DNA of 64,000 nucleotides from Mediterraneibacter agrestimuris (GCF_943193195.1 NZ_CALPDG010000003.1:140322-204321); one strand, 5' to 3'; positions 8,080-17,919 are shown, counted from the first letter of the stretch. Numbers and translations are program-made. Notes: generated by a model from the letters alone, not told the origin.

Positions 8080-11067
8080 ATGAGTGATATTATGACACCT
8101 ATGTCATTTGATAAATTGGTGAATTGGATTTTAGAGGAGCATAAAAAGTATGGTACTGTATTTGGTGAGAAGCATGCATATGTTGCGGACAGCAAATACA
8201 ACAGAACGATTTTTGGACGTCCGCTGGAGACTCCGATTGGACCGGCAGCAGGTCCGAATACTCAGCTGACACAGAATATCATGGCAGCATACTATACAGG
8301 AAGCCGTTTCTTCGAGCTGAAGACCGTTCAGATCATGGATGGGGCAGAACTGTCTGCATGTGTCAATAAGCCGTGTATCAAGGCTGATGATGAGTGTTAT
8401 AACTGTGAATGGTCAACAGAATTGTACGTTCCGCAGGCAATGGAAGAGTATATCAAGGCATGGTTCCTTTTGAAGGTATTTTCCAAAGAATTTGGTCTTG
8501 GCGGTGCAGATGGTTTCCAGTTCAATATCAGTGTAGGATATGATCTGGCAGGAATCCAGTCTGAGAAGATTGATACATTCTTAAATACAATGCAGAATGC
8601 GGAAGACAGCGATATTTTTAAGTCCTGCAAGCAGTATCTGTTAGATCATGTAGATTTGTTTGAAAAGGTTACAAAGGAAGATATCGAAGCAATAGAGCCG
8701 GAGATCTGTAATTCCGCAACGATTTCTACTCTGCACGGATGTCCTCCGCAGGAAATTGAGAAGATTGCAATGCACCTGATCACAGTGAAAGGTTACCATA
8801 CATTTATCAAATGTAATCCGACGCTTCTTGGATATGAGTTTGCAAGAAAGAGAATGGACGAGATGGGATACGACTATGTAGCATTCGGTGATTTCCATTT
8901 CTTAGATGATTTGCAGTATGTAGATGCAGTTCCGATGCTGACAAGACTGATGAAGGTTTGTGAGGAGCGCAATCTGGAGTTCGGTGTGAAGATTACAAAC
9001 ACCTTCCCGGTTGATGTAAAACAGAACGAGCTTCCGAGCGAAGAAATGTACATGTCTGGTAAGTCTCTTTATCCGTTGTCTATCGCACTGGCAGCGAAAC
9101 TGGCAGAGGAATTTAACGGCAAACTTCGTATTTCTTACTCAGGCGGAGCTGATGCTAACAATATCGAAGGTATTGTAAATGCAGGTATCTGGCCTGTAAC
9201 AGTGGCAACAACATTGTTGAAGCCGGGTGGATATTTGAGAACTATCCAGATGGCAAACGCACTGGAAAAAGAAGGAGTTGTGTTTGAAGGAATCGACGTT
9301 GCAGCAGCGAAGCAGCTTGCTGAGAACGTATTGACAGATAAGAACCACTTGAAGGCAGTGAAGCCTCTTCCATCTCGTAAGATGGACAAAGAAGTTCCGC
9401 TGATCGACTGTTTCGTAGCTCCATGTAAGGAAGGATGTCCGATCCATCAGGATATTACAACTTACCTTCAGCTTGTTAATGAGGGAAAGTATGAAGAGGC
9501 AATGGAAGTTATTACAGAGAAAAATCCGCTTCCGTTTATCACAGGTACAATCTGTGCTCACAATTGTATGAATAAGTGTACACGTAATTTCTATGAAGAG
9601 CCTGTACATATCCGCAACATGAAACTGGCTGCAGCAGAGAACGGTTACGAAGCATGGAGCGGTAAGGTAAATGCCCCGGCAGTGACAAAAGGCAAAGCAG
9701 CCGTTGTCGGCGGAGGTCCGGCTGGTATGGCAGCAGCTTACTTCTTAAGAAGAGGCGGCATGGATGTGACTATCTTTGAGAAACAGAAGAGCCTTGGTGG
9801 TGTTGTCCGTAACGTGATTCCGGGATTCCGTATAGCAGATGATGCAATCGACAAAGATGCGAAGATTCTGGAAGCAATGGGCGTGAAGACTGTATTTAAT
9901 ACAGAAGTTGCTGATGTAAATGAATTAAAGGCACAGGGATTTGAAGCAGTGATTCTTGCAACAGGAGCATCTGTACCGGGAACATTGAAACTGGAGGCAG
10001 GAGAGACGATGAACGCTCTTGAGTTCCTTGCACAGTTCAAAGCACAGGACGGTAATGTAAATGTTGGTAAGAGCGTTGTCGTGATCGGCGGCGGTAACAC
10101 AGCTATGGATACAGCAAGAGCGGCAAAACGTACAAGCGGTGTGGAGAAGGTTTCTCTTGTATATCGTCGTACAAAGAGATATATGCCTGCTGATGCAGAA
10201 GAACTGGAAATGGCAGTAGAAGACGGAGTAGAATTCCGCGAACTGCTCGCACCAGTGAAACTGGAAGGCGGAAAACTGTTGTGTAAGGTAATGCAGCTTG
10301 GCGATATCGACGCATCTGGAAGAAGAGGCGTTGTTGAGACGGACGAGACTGTTGAAGTAGACGCTGATACAGTGATCGTTGCAGTGGGAGAGAAAGTTCC
10401 GACTGAATTCTATAAGGCAAATGGAATCAATGTTTCCGAAAGAGGAAAAGCTCTTGTAAATGAAGAAACATTAGAGTCCAATGTGGACGGTGTATATGTA
10501 GTCGGCGATGGACTTGGCGGACCGGCTACAGTCGTAGAGGGTATTCGTGATGGTCTGAAGGCAGCAGAAGCAGTGATTGGAAGCAAGCTTGTGAAAGATT
10601 ATGACAAGATGGCTGATGAGAAGACTGTTTATGACCGCAGAGGAATTCTTTGCGGTGAGCAGGAAGGCAAGGACGAGACAACAAGATGTCTTGGATGCTC
10701 TTCCATCTGTGAGAACTGCGCAGAAGTTTGTCCGAACCGTGCAAATGTAGCGATTACTGTACCAGGTATGGAGAAACATCAGATTATCCACGTAGATTAC
10801 ATGTGTAACGAATGTGGTAACTGTAAGAGCTTCTGTCCGTACTCAAGCGCGCCGTATCTGGATAAATTTACTCTCTTTGCAAATGAAGCTGATTTTGCAG
10901 ACAGCAAGAACCAGGGATTCACTGTTCTTGACAGAGAGGCAGTTACATGTAAGGTAAGATATATGGGTGAAGAGTTCACATGGACAAAGGGAGAAGATAC
11001 AAAGCTGGCGGAAGGTCTGCAGAAGCTGATCGGAGCAGTATGTAAGGATTATGCATACTTATTGTAA
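8080..11067 (+). CDS. ygfK: Putative selenate reductase subunit YgfK (FAD/Fe-S oxidoreductase)
   Basis: A 995-residue multidomain redox protein. The N-terminal third is dihydroorotate-dehydrogenase-like (PIGPAAGPNTQ, residues about 50-60). A glutamate-synthase small-subunit-like part follows, with an FAD loop VVGGGPAGMAAAYFLRRGG (about 545) and an NAD(P)-binding loop VVVIGGGNTAMDTARAA (about 667). The C-terminus has two 4Fe-4S motifs: CLGCSSICENCAEVCP and CNECGNCKSFCP. Despite its name, YgfK in purine clusters is thought to act as an electron-transfer reductase for a purine intermediate. It is tightly linked to ssnA. Confidence 0.93.
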   Translation: MSDIMTPMSFDKLVNWILEEHKKYGTVFGEKHAYVADSKYNRTIFGRPLETPIGPAAGPNTQLTQNIMAAYYTGSRFFELKTVQIMDGAELSACVNKPCIKADDECYNCEWSTELYVPQAMEEYIKAWFLLKVFSKEFGLGGADGFQFNISVGYDLAGIQSEKIDTFLNTMQNAEDSDIFKSCKQYLLDHVDLFEKVTKEDIEAIEPEICNSATISTLHGCPPQEIEKIAMHLITVKGYHTFIKCNPTLLGYEFARKRMDEMGYDYVAFGDFHFLDDLQYVDAVPMLTRLMKVCEERNLEFGVKITNTFPVDVKQNELPSEEMYMSGKSLYPLSIALAAKLAEEFNGKLRISYSGGADANNIEGIVNAGIWPVTVATTLLKPGGYLRTIQMANALEKEGVVFEGIDVAAAKQLAENVLTDKNHLKAVKPLPSRKMDKEVPLIDCFVAPCKEGCPIHQDITTYLQLVNEGKYEEAMEVITEKNPLPFITGTICAHNCMNKCTRNFYEEPVHIRNMKLAAAENGYEAWSGKVNAPAVTKGKAAVVGGGPAGMAAAYFLRRGGMDVTIFEKQKSLGGVVRNVIPGFRIADDAIDKDAKILEAMGVKTVFNTEVADVNELKAQGFEAVILATGASVPGTLKLEAGETMNALEFLAQFKAQDGNVNVGKSVVVIGGGNTAMDTARAAKRTSGVEKVSLVYRRTKRYMPADAEELEMAVEDGVEFRELLAPVKLEGGKLLCKVMQLGDIDASGRRGVVETDETVEVDADTVIVAVGEKVPTEFYKANGINVSERGKALVNEETLESNVDGVYVVGDGLGGPATVVEGIRDGLKAAEAVIGSKLVKDYDKMADEKTVYDRRGILCGEQEGKDETTRCLGCSSICENCAEVCPNRANVAITVPGMEKHQIIHVDYMCNECGNCKSFCPYSSAPYLDKFTLFANEADFADSKNQGFTVLDREAVTCKVRYMGEEFTWTKGEDTKLAEGLQKLIGAVCKDYAYLL

Positions 11068-11158
11068 TTAAAAAAGAGTAATCGTTATTCAGCATATGCC
11101 GGAGCATTTGCGGCTGAGACTGTGAGAATATGATTTAGCAGATAGGTTCATGGAATAA

Positions 11159-11213
11159 GACAGTGTTACTGCACCAGATTCTGAGCAATTGGAATCGGGT
11201 GCAGTTCCCTGTC
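11159..11213 (+). other. Extended intercistronic hairpin upstream of yqeC
   Basis: The gap of about 175 bp between ygfK and yqeC contains a nested stem. GACAG (11159-11163) pairs with CTGTC (11209-11213). Inside, CTGCACC (11169-11175) pairs with GGTGCAG (11198-11204), and GATTC (11177-11181) pairs with GAATC (11192-11196). There is no T-run, so it is more likely an RNA processing or regulatory element than a terminator. The GTTACTG sequence at its base also appears in other intergenic repeats of this window. Confidence 0.5.
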
Positions 11214-11241
11214 ATAATATGCTATATAGGGGATGACAGGA

Positions 11242-12018
11242 ATGGTATTATGTTATGAACATGGCAAGTTGTCAGAACAACAGACATATCTGGAGGCGCT
11301 TTTATTGGAGCAGTCCGCTGCGCCTGTCATTTCGATAGTAGGAGCAGGGGGGAAGACAACGACCGCCCTGTATTTGGCGCAGGAATATATACGAATGAAA
11401 GTTCCGGTAGCAGTAACTACTTCCACGCATATGCAGGTGTGGGATGAACCATGGTTTCTATTGGAGGAATCTAAGGAATTTTTTCAACAAATACTGAAAA
11501 GAGAAGGGCAGGTCTGGTTTGGACTTCCAGTTGAAATAAAGAATGAGACAGGGCGCATTCCCGCAGAAGATATCCGAAAGATGCAGTCGGTATCAAGAGT
11601 GTTTTTTAAGTATGTGGCTGACAGGAAGATTCCTATTATCATTGAGGCGGACGGAGCCAGAAGGATGCCCTGTAAAGCGCCGGGAGAACAGGAGCCAGTA
11701 TTGTATCCTGAGACTACGGATGTGCTTGCAGTTTACGGACTGGATGCTGTGGGAAGACCAATCAGAGAAGTGTGTTTCCGTTCGGAAACTGTGGCAGAAA
11801 TTCTTGAAAAAGAGGAGTCAGAGTATTTGACGCCGGAAGACATTGCGAAGCTTGCACTCAGCAGACAAGGCGGGAGGAAGAATGTTTTATCAGATCAGAG
11901 ATATTGTGTGATCCTGAATAAAGCAGATGACCAGTCACGGTTAGAGATGGCAGAGAGTATTTGCGGGGAAATTAAATCAAGAGAGAATGTACAAGTTATT
12001 GTGACAGCACATTCTTAG
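11242..12018 (+). CDS. yqeC: Selenium-cofactor accessory protein YqeC
   Basis: A 258-residue P-loop protein with SIVGAGGKTTTALYLAQEY (about residues 29-47) as Walker A, TTSTHMQ, and IIEADGARRMPCKAPGEQEPV in the middle, all typical of YqeC. It is an accessory protein for selenium-dependent molybdenum hydroxylases. The start at 11242 is preferred because GGGG lies 10 bases upstream; ATG at 11233 is almost on top of that ribosome site. It is followed by yqeB after a short gap containing a hairpin. Confidence 0.88.
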   Translation: MVLCYEHGKLSEQQTYLEALLLEQSAAPVISIVGAGGKTTTALYLAQEYIRMKVPVAVTTSTHMQVWDEPWFLLEESKEFFQQILKREGQVWFGLPVEIKNETGRIPAEDIRKMQSVSRVFFKYVADRKIPIIIEADGARRMPCKAPGEQEPVLYPETTDVLAVYGLDAVGRPIREVCFRSETVAEILEKEESEYLTPEDIAKLALSRQGGRKNVLSDQRYCVILNKADDQSRLEMAESICGEIKSRENVQVIVTAHS

Positions 12019-12033
12019 ATGAAAGTGAGAAGC

Positions 12034-12068
12034 GTTACTGTGCACAGCAGCAGGCTGTGAACAGTAAC
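12034..12068 (+). other. Hairpin between yqeC and yqeB
   Basis: GTTACTGT (12034-12041) pairs with ACAGTAAC (12061-12068); inside it CACAG pairs with CTGTG. The GTTACTG-hairpin-GTGAACAG pattern resembles the tail of the structured repeat near 18,030-18,056. There is no T-run. Confidence 0.55.
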
Positions 12069-12086
12069 CGAGAAGGAGTTACAGGC

Positions 12087-13445
12087 ATGAAAATATTAAT
12101 CAAAGGCGCCGGAGATCTGGCAACAGGTATTGCTGTCCGCTTGTTTCAGTGTGGACATCAGATCGTGATGACAGAGATTGAGAAACCACTGACTGTCAGA
12201 CGGATGGTGGCATTCTCAAGAGCAGTTTATGAAGAGAAAGCGGAAGTGGAAGGCATCTGTGGTAAACATGTGTATACTTTGGAAGAAGCAGAACAGGCGG
12301 TGTCAGACGGACAGATTGCAGTGCTTGTTGATCCGCAGGCAGAAATTCGGAAATCCTATCAGCCAGATGTGATGATCGATGCGATTCTTGCCAAGAAAAA
12401 TCTGGGAACAAGGATGAGCGATGCTCCTTTTGTGGTTGGAGTAGGACCGGGATTTACAGCGGGGAATGACTGCCACTGTGTGATTGAGACGAAACGTGGA
12501 CATACGCTTGGAAGTGTCATCTGGAAGGGCAGCGCAATCCCAAATACTGGTGTGCCGGGAAATGTAGGCGGGTATACAGTAGAACGTTTGATCCGTGCCA
12601 GTGCAAAGGGGGAGATGGAAGCGATCGTACACATAGGCGATCTGGTTCAGGAAGGGCAGGTCGTAGCATATACGGGGGGGAAGCCGGTATATGCGAAAAT
12701 GAGTGGAATTGTCCGTGGAATGCTGCAGGACAATGTAATTGTGGAAGAGAATCTGAAAATCGGAGATATTGACGCCAGATGTGAACGGTTTCATTGTTTT
12801 ACTGTATCTGACAAGGCACGCTCGATCGGGGGTGCGGCATTGGAAGCAGTAACACAGTTTGAACGGATTTATCAAAAATTCGCAGTGGTTGTTTTGGCGG
12901 CGGGCGCCGGAAAACGATATGGAAGCAACAAGCTTTTGGCAAATATACAAGGCAGACCGTTATATGAGCATATGATCGAGAAACTGAACGCTCTGCGTGC
13001 ATTTCCGGCGTATCTGGTAACCGGATATGAAGAGATTAAGACAAAGGCTGAGTCAGCCGGAGTCAGTGCGGTGGATAATCAACAGCCGGAGTTAGGTATT
13101 TCCTATTCTTTGAAACTGGGACTACAGGCATGTCTCAAGCAGCATATGGAGATACAAGGAGTGCTGTTTTCAGTATGTGACCAGCCAAATCTAACCTTAT
13201 CTACAATGCTGACACTGATGAGAACTGCTATGCTGCATCCCGGCAGGATTGTATGTTCTGCACATGAAGGCAAACCGGGCAATCCGGTACTATGGGACAG
13301 AAAATTCTTCGGGGAGCTTCTGGAACTGGAAGGTGATACAGGTGGAAGACAGATATTAGAGCGCAGGAGAGAACAGTGCATTTTGGTGGAAGCTGACGCT
13401 GAGGAATTGAAAGATATTGACAGAAAACAGGATTTGGCAGATTAG
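12087..13445 (+). CDS. yqeB: YqeB-MocA fusion: selenium molybdenum hydroxylase assembly protein with MobA-like nucleotidyltransferase
   Basis: A 452-residue protein with two parts. Residues 1 to about 265 match YqeB (ILIKGAGDLATGIAVRLF at the start, GVGPGFTAGNDCHCVIETKRGH, then GNVGGYTVERL). Residues about 268-452 match the MobA-like NTP transferase MocA/YgfJ (VVVLAAGAGKRYGSNKLL, then VCDQPNL and GKPGNPVLWD). The first half is a selenium-insertion accessory protein; the second should load a cytidylyl or guanylyl group onto molybdopterin. In many genomes these are separate genes, so the fusion links both steps of cofactor maturation. The start at 12087 follows AAGGAG. Confidence 0.9.
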   Translation: MKILIKGAGDLATGIAVRLFQCGHQIVMTEIEKPLTVRRMVAFSRAVYEEKAEVEGICGKHVYTLEEAEQAVSDGQIAVLVDPQAEIRKSYQPDVMIDAILAKKNLGTRMSDAPFVVGVGPGFTAGNDCHCVIETKRGHTLGSVIWKGSAIPNTGVPGNVGGYTVERLIRASAKGEMEAIVHIGDLVQEGQVVAYTGGKPVYAKMSGIVRGMLQDNVIVEENLKIGDIDARCERFHCFTVSDKARSIGGAALEAVTQFERIYQKFAVVVLAAGAGKRYGSNKLLANIQGRPLYEHMIEKLNALRAFPAYLVTGYEEIKTKAESAGVSAVDNQQPELGISYSLKLGLQACLKQHMEIQGVLFSVCDQPNLTLSTMLTLMRTAMLHPGRIVCSAHEGKPGNPVLWDRKFFGELLELEGDTGGRQILERRREQCILVEADAEELKDIDRKQDLAD

Positions 13446-13585
13446 GCAGTCGGATACGGTATCTGTCATATGAAAAAGAATGCAATCTCGGAAAGAGATT
13501 CAGATATATATAAATCCCCTGCGGTACGTGAAATAAGGGCGGGAAAGCAGTGGATAATGAAAAAAGAGAAGGGAAGGGTGATACA

Positions 13586-16150
13586 ATGTATACACTTCAG
13601 GTAAACGGAAAAACGTATGAAGTAGCAGAAGACAAGAAACTGATGCGTTTTCTGCGTGATGATCTGCATTTGACATCAGTCAAAGACGGATGCAGTCAGG
13701 GAGCCTGCGGAACATGTACAGTGCTGGTTGACGGTAAGACAACAAGAGCCTGTATTCCGATGCTGTCTAAAATGGAAGGAAAATCCATTGTAACAGTAGA
13801 GGGATTGAGTGACAGAGAGAAAGAAGTATACACTTATGCATTCGGAAAAGTGGGCGCAGTACAGTGTGGTTTCTGCATTCCGGGAATGGTAATCAGTGCA
13901 AAGGGGCTTCTAGATGCTAATCCAGATCCGACACGGCTGGAAGTTGTTGCTGCAATCCGCAATAATATCTGCCGCTGTACAGGATATAAGAAGATTATCG
14001 AGGGAATCCTTTTAAGTGCTAAGATTTTCCGTGAGAATCTTCCGGTTCACGAAAATGAAGGTGTGACATCGGTAGGAGATGCGATCATCAGAGTTGATGT
14101 AGAGGAGAAGGTGTGCGGAACCGGAGAATATCCGGACGACATTTATCTGGATGGAATGATTTACGGAAGTGCTGTCCGTGCTGAACATCCTCGTGCAAAG
14201 GTGCTTGCGATTCATACAGAAGAGGCAAAGGCGCTGGAGGGTGTAATCGGAGTATTTACAGCAGATGATGTGCCGGGGGATGTAAAAGTCGGACATCTGA
14301 AACATGACTGGGATACGATGATCCCGGTTGGCAAGATTACGCATTATGTGGGAGACGCCATTTGTCTGGTAGCTGCCGAGACACTCGAGATTCTGGAAAA
14401 GGCAAAGAGCTTGGTCAAGGTAGACTACGAGGTACTTGAACCAGTTCTCGATCCATTCAGAGGTATGGAAGAGGATGCACCGCTTGTACATGATTCAGGA
14501 AATATTCTGGCACATGAGCATCTGGTTCGTGGAAATGCGGATGAAGTAATTGCCAATTCTAAATACAAAGTCACAAAGCACTATGAGACGCCGTGGACAG
14601 AACATGCGTTTCTGGAGCCTGAATGTGCAGTGGCGATGCCATTTGACGAGGATGGAGTATTTATCTATTCCACAGACCAGGGAATTTATGATACCCAGCA
14701 TGAATGCTGCATTATGCTGGGACTTCCGCCAGAAAAGGTAATTGTAGAGAATAAACTGGTCGGCGGCGGATTCGGCGGTAAGGAAGACGTAAGCGTACAG
14801 CATCACGCAGCGCTGATTGCTTATCTGACTAAACGAATCGTAAAAGTAAAATTATCCAGACAGGAAAGTCTGACTATTCATCCGAAACGTCATCCAATGT
14901 GGATGGATGTGACGACAGCCTGTGATGAGAACGGATATCTGACTGCAATGAAAGCAGTTGTTGTAGCTGATACAGGCGCCTATGCGTCTCTTGGCGGTCC
15001 GGTTCTCCAGAGAGCCTGTACCCATGCAGCAGGACCATATAATTTCCAGACAATTGATATCGATGGAACTGCGGTTTATACAAATAATCCGCCGGCAGGC
15101 GCTTTCCGTGGATTTGGAGTAACTCAGACTTGCTTCGCTTCTGAGATGAACTTAAATCTACTGGCTGAGATGGTAGGGATCACGCCTTGGGAAATTCGTT
15201 ATCGGAATGCGGTCCGTCCGGGACAGGTACTTCCGAACGGTCAGATAGCAGATCCGTCAACCGGTGTTGCAGAGACATTAGAGGCAGTGAAAGACATTGT
15301 TGAAAATGAGCCATATGCAGGACTTGCATGTGCCATGAAGAATGCCGGCGTGGGTGTCGGTCTTCCAGACTGGGGACGCTGCCGTCTTGTTGTAAAGGAA
15401 GGCAAGGTAGAGATTCATGCAGGTGCTTCCTGTATTGGTCAGGGATTGGGAACAGTTCTGACGCAGGTTGTTTCTCAGACAGCAGAGCTGAATTATGATC
15501 AGATTAAATATTGCCAGCCGAATACCTCTGATTCACCGGATTCAGGAACGACCTCTGGTTCCCGTCAGACATTGATAACAGGTGAGGCAGCAAGACGTGC
15601 GTCACTGGCGCTGAAAGAAGCGTTGACAGAAAAAGGTCTGGCTGCTCTGGAGGGAACAGAGTACTATGGTGAGTATCTTGGCAAGACAGATAAGATGGGA
15701 AGCGATGTGCCGAATCCGGTATCTCATGTGGCTTATGGTTATGCAACTCAAGTCTGTGTATTGAACGAAGACGGAACTATCAAAAAGATGGTCGCTGCCC
15801 ATGATGTAGGTAAGGCAGTGAATCCAAAGAGTGTAGAGGGACAGATTGAAGGCGGTGTTGTTATGAGCCTTGGGTATGCCCTTACAGAGCAGTATGAGAT
15901 TAACGAAGGACGTCCGGTTACCCGTTTTGGAACACTGGGTCTGTTTAAAGCAGATAAAGTGCCGGATGTGGAGTCGATTATCGTAGAGAAGCCGGGAATC
16001 GAGTATGCTTATGGCGCGATCGGCATCGGTGAAATTACTTCTATTCCGACAGCTCCGGCGATTGCAGCAGCATATTATAAACTTCAGGGAGATTTTCAGA
16101 CAAAACTGCCGTTGGAAAATACGCCGTATATGAAGAAAAAGAAAAAGTAA
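13586..16150 (+). CDS. xdhD: Selenium-dependent xanthine dehydrogenase (Fe-S plus molybdopterin subunit fusion)
   Basis: An 854-residue xanthine dehydrogenase-family protein. The first 150 residues carry two 2Fe-2S sites (GCSQGACGTC; CGFCIPGM and NICRCTGY). The rest is the molybdopterin-binding large subunit, with VGGGFGGKEDVSVQHH, GAFRGFGVTQ and GIGEITSIP. There is no FAD domain, so electrons must pass to another protein, possibly YgfK. The label-selenium type is inferred from ssnA, yqeB and yqeC next door; selenium here is in the cofactor and no in-frame UGA is present. It hydroxylates or reduces purines such as xanthine or urate. The start at 13586 follows GGAAGGG. Confidence 0.9.
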   Translation: MYTLQVNGKTYEVAEDKKLMRFLRDDLHLTSVKDGCSQGACGTCTVLVDGKTTRACIPMLSKMEGKSIVTVEGLSDREKEVYTYAFGKVGAVQCGFCIPGMVISAKGLLDANPDPTRLEVVAAIRNNICRCTGYKKIIEGILLSAKIFRENLPVHENEGVTSVGDAIIRVDVEEKVCGTGEYPDDIYLDGMIYGSAVRAEHPRAKVLAIHTEEAKALEGVIGVFTADDVPGDVKVGHLKHDWDTMIPVGKITHYVGDAICLVAAETLEILEKAKSLVKVDYEVLEPVLDPFRGMEEDAPLVHDSGNILAHEHLVRGNADEVIANSKYKVTKHYETPWTEHAFLEPECAVAMPFDEDGVFIYSTDQGIYDTQHECCIMLGLPPEKVIVENKLVGGGFGGKEDVSVQHHAALIAYLTKRIVKVKLSRQESLTIHPKRHPMWMDVTTACDENGYLTAMKAVVVADTGAYASLGGPVLQRACTHAAGPYNFQTIDIDGTAVYTNNPPAGAFRGFGVTQTCFASEMNLNLLAEMVGITPWEIRYRNAVRPGQVLPNGQIADPSTGVAETLEAVKDIVENEPYAGLACAMKNAGVGVGLPDWGRCRLVVKEGKVEIHAGASCIGQGLGTVLTQVVSQTAELNYDQIKYCQPNTSDSPDSGTTSGSRQTLITGEAARRASLALKEALTEKGLAALEGTEYYGEYLGKTDKMGSDVPNPVSHVAYGYATQVCVLNEDGTIKKMVAAHDVGKAVNPKSVEGQIEGGVVMSLGYALTEQYEINEGRPVTRFGTLGLFKADKVPDVESIIVEKPGIEYAYGAIGIGEITSIPTAPAIAAAYYKLQGDFQTKLPLENTPYMKKKKK

Positions 16151-16179
16151 GAAATAGCATATATTATAACTAAATTGGA

Positions 16180-16245
16180 CAAAATGCAGTTCACATAGCA
16201 CGATTTGATCTAGATCGTTATTGTGAATCTGCATTTTGTTCGTTT
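16180..16245 (+). terminator. Terminator of the ssnA-xdhD operon
   Basis: A long stem with CAAAATGCAG at 16180 pairing with CTGCATTTTG ending at 16238, extended by TTCACA/TGTGAA with one bulged base, followed by TTCGTTTTT. Confidence 0.75.
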
Positions 16246-16452
16246 TTGTAACATATAAAGGGGAGATGGTTCAGAAAGTAAGTTTGGGAGAAGGGAGAAT
16301 AATAACAAAGTGTAAACTGTTACGACATCTGATGATATATTGAATTGGGGTGTGTTTTTTTGAGAGAGGATATGCTATACTGTCATTATATTCTGAAATT
16401 CAAGATAATGGTGTATGTAATATATTCCGAAAGTAAGAATGCAGAGTGATTT

Positions 16453-16574
16453 TGCAGCTATTCACTCGGGTCTGCGCATTTACTGCACTGACCATAACAA
16501 AATATACAGTTGCAGGCAAAAATCCATTGCCTGAGGCGATTTTACTCGGATTTTTGCACGTTACTGTGAACAGA
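16453..16574 (+). repeat. Structured intergenic repeat, copy 1
   Basis: A block at 16453-16516 (GTCTGCGCATTTACTGCACT near its middle) is closely similar to the reverse complement of 51,010-51,075. It is followed by GCAAAAATCC (16516-16525) pairing with GGATTTTTGC (16548-16557), an apex hairpin GCC-TGA-GGC, and a tail GTTACTG-TGAACAG. The same stem, apex and tail layout is seen with different bases at 17,983-18,056. It lies in the upstream region of the DUF975 gene. Confidence 0.65.
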
Positions 16575-16625
16575 GGAACAGTTAAATTGGATCGTTATTT
16601 AAGACTTGAAAGGGAGATGGGCAGT

Positions 16626-17357
16626 ATGTGGACAAGTGCAGAACTGAAAATTCGGGCAAAAGGAGCATTTTATAAAAATTATTGGCATTGTGTGCTGACA
16701 GCGCTGGTGATGTCAATTTTTGCAGGGGTTGCGTCCCTTGATATCAAAAAGTATATTCACGTAAATGATTTTTATATGTATTCAGATACACTTATAGGAA
16801 ATATCGGATATTTTGTAATGCGGTCTTTGGATAGATTGCTGGGAGTGGGAATTATTCTTGCCATGCTGGGAATTTTGTTCAAGTTTATAAAGGTATTTAT
16901 CGGAAACCCTTTGTATGTGGGCGGGTGCCGTTTCTATATCATGAATCAGACTGCAAATCCAACGGCTGCAGAGTTGGGATTTGGTATGCAGTCACGGGGA
17001 TATAGCAATGTAGTCCTTACGATGTTTTTGAAGAATCTGTATATCTTTCTTTGGTCGTTACTGCTTGCAATTCCTGGGATTATTAAGCACTATGAATATC
17101 TGATGATCCCATATATTTTGGCGGAAAATCCAGAGATGGACAGACAAGAGGTGTTTCTGATCAGTAAAAGGATGATGGAGGGTCAGAAAATGAATGCTTT
17201 TGTATTGGATCTGACCTTTATCGGTTGGGAGATTTTATCAGCAATTACAGGGGGAATTGTTGGAGTCTTTTTCGTAGAGCCTTATTATCGGGCAACGATA
17301 GCTGAATTGTATAGTGTGAATCGTACTCTTGCTTATCAGGATGGATATATTCGATAG
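16626..17357 (+). CDS. DUF975 family membrane protein
   Basis: A 243-residue integral membrane protein with about five hydrophobic segments (for example ALVMSIFAGVASL, GVGIILAMLGILFKFI, and FLWSLLLAIPGIIKHYEY). The N-terminal MWTSAELKIRAKGAFYKNYW and the YLMIPYILAENPEM stretch are typical of DUF975 proteins in Clostridia. Function unknown. The start at 16626 is chosen because GGGAGATGG precedes it; the open frame extends farther upstream but only through the structured repeat. Confidence 0.85.
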   Translation: MWTSAELKIRAKGAFYKNYWHCVLTALVMSIFAGVASLDIKKYIHVNDFYMYSDTLIGNIGYFVMRSLDRLLGVGIILAMLGILFKFIKVFIGNPLYVGGCRFYIMNQTANPTAAELGFGMQSRGYSNVVLTMFLKNLYIFLWSLLLAIPGIIKHYEYLMIPYILAENPEMDRQEVFLISKRMMEGQKMNAFVLDLTFIGWEILSAITGGIVGVFFVEPYYRATIAELYSVNRTLAYQDGYIR

Positions 17358-17365
17358 GCGAAGTC

Positions 17366-17404
17366 CAATGGCTGTGACTGCATATTATGTAATCACAGCC
17401 ATTG
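17366..17404 (+). terminator. Hairpin after the DUF975 gene
   Basis: CAATGGCTGTGA (17366-17377) and TCACAGCCATTG (17393-17404) form a perfect 12-bp stem eight bases after the stop codon. The following sequence is only moderately T-rich. Confidence 0.6.
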
Positions 17405-17511
17405 TCTTCTATAGATTAGTGTTTCCTATGAGTTATATTCTATCAATAATTTGTGACAATGATATGACGATATCTGGAAGAATTTGTGAAAATTATTAAA
17501 CATATCTAAAA

Positions 17512-17802
17512 TCAGATGTGCATCCGGTTTTTTGATGCTGTATTCCATTCTTTCTTTTGGGTATCGTACATTTCCCACAGCCATTTAATGGCGCAGTCCA
17601 TTCCTTCAGCGCTCAATGGGAATGATGCTGACTGTTTATTTTCATTTGGAGTTTTTTCCAAGGACCAGGGTTCAGGATAGACAAATACGGTAAATGTTTC
17701 CTTGCTTTCATCGCACTGAAAGAAGTAACGCATACCATGATGGCTGCCAGAAAAAGGTTCTTTTTTTAATCCTCCTACAGGAATCATTTTTTTATCAATC
17801 AT
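17512..17802 (-). CDS. Small hypothetical protein
   Basis: A 96-residue soluble protein opening MIDKKMIPVGGLKKEPFSGS, with an AAAGGA ribosome site. It contains GMRYFFQCDESKETFTVFVYPEPWS and an IKWLWEMYD segment near the C-terminus. I do not recognise the family. The reading frame is clean, has its own ribosome site and lies between unrelated genes, so it is probably real. Confidence 0.65.
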   Translation of the reverse strand: MIDKKMIPVGGLKKEPFSGSHHGMRYFFQCDESKETFTVFVYPEPWSLEKTPNENKQSASFPLSAEGMDCAIKWLWEMYDTQKKEWNTASKNRMHI

Positions 17803-17919
17803 GAGGAAGAAATCCTTTCTTGTAAATTTATTTTATTACAGTTTCTATAATAACACAGTAAAAAGACCGGAGCAAGCAGGGATGCTTGCTCCGGTCAGAA
17901 ACATAGATGCTTAGGTTAT

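Noticed and set aside
13586..16150. Selenocysteine codon in the molybdenum hydroxylase
   Set aside because: No in-frame UGA is present. Selenium in this enzyme type is part of the cofactor, so no recoding is expected.
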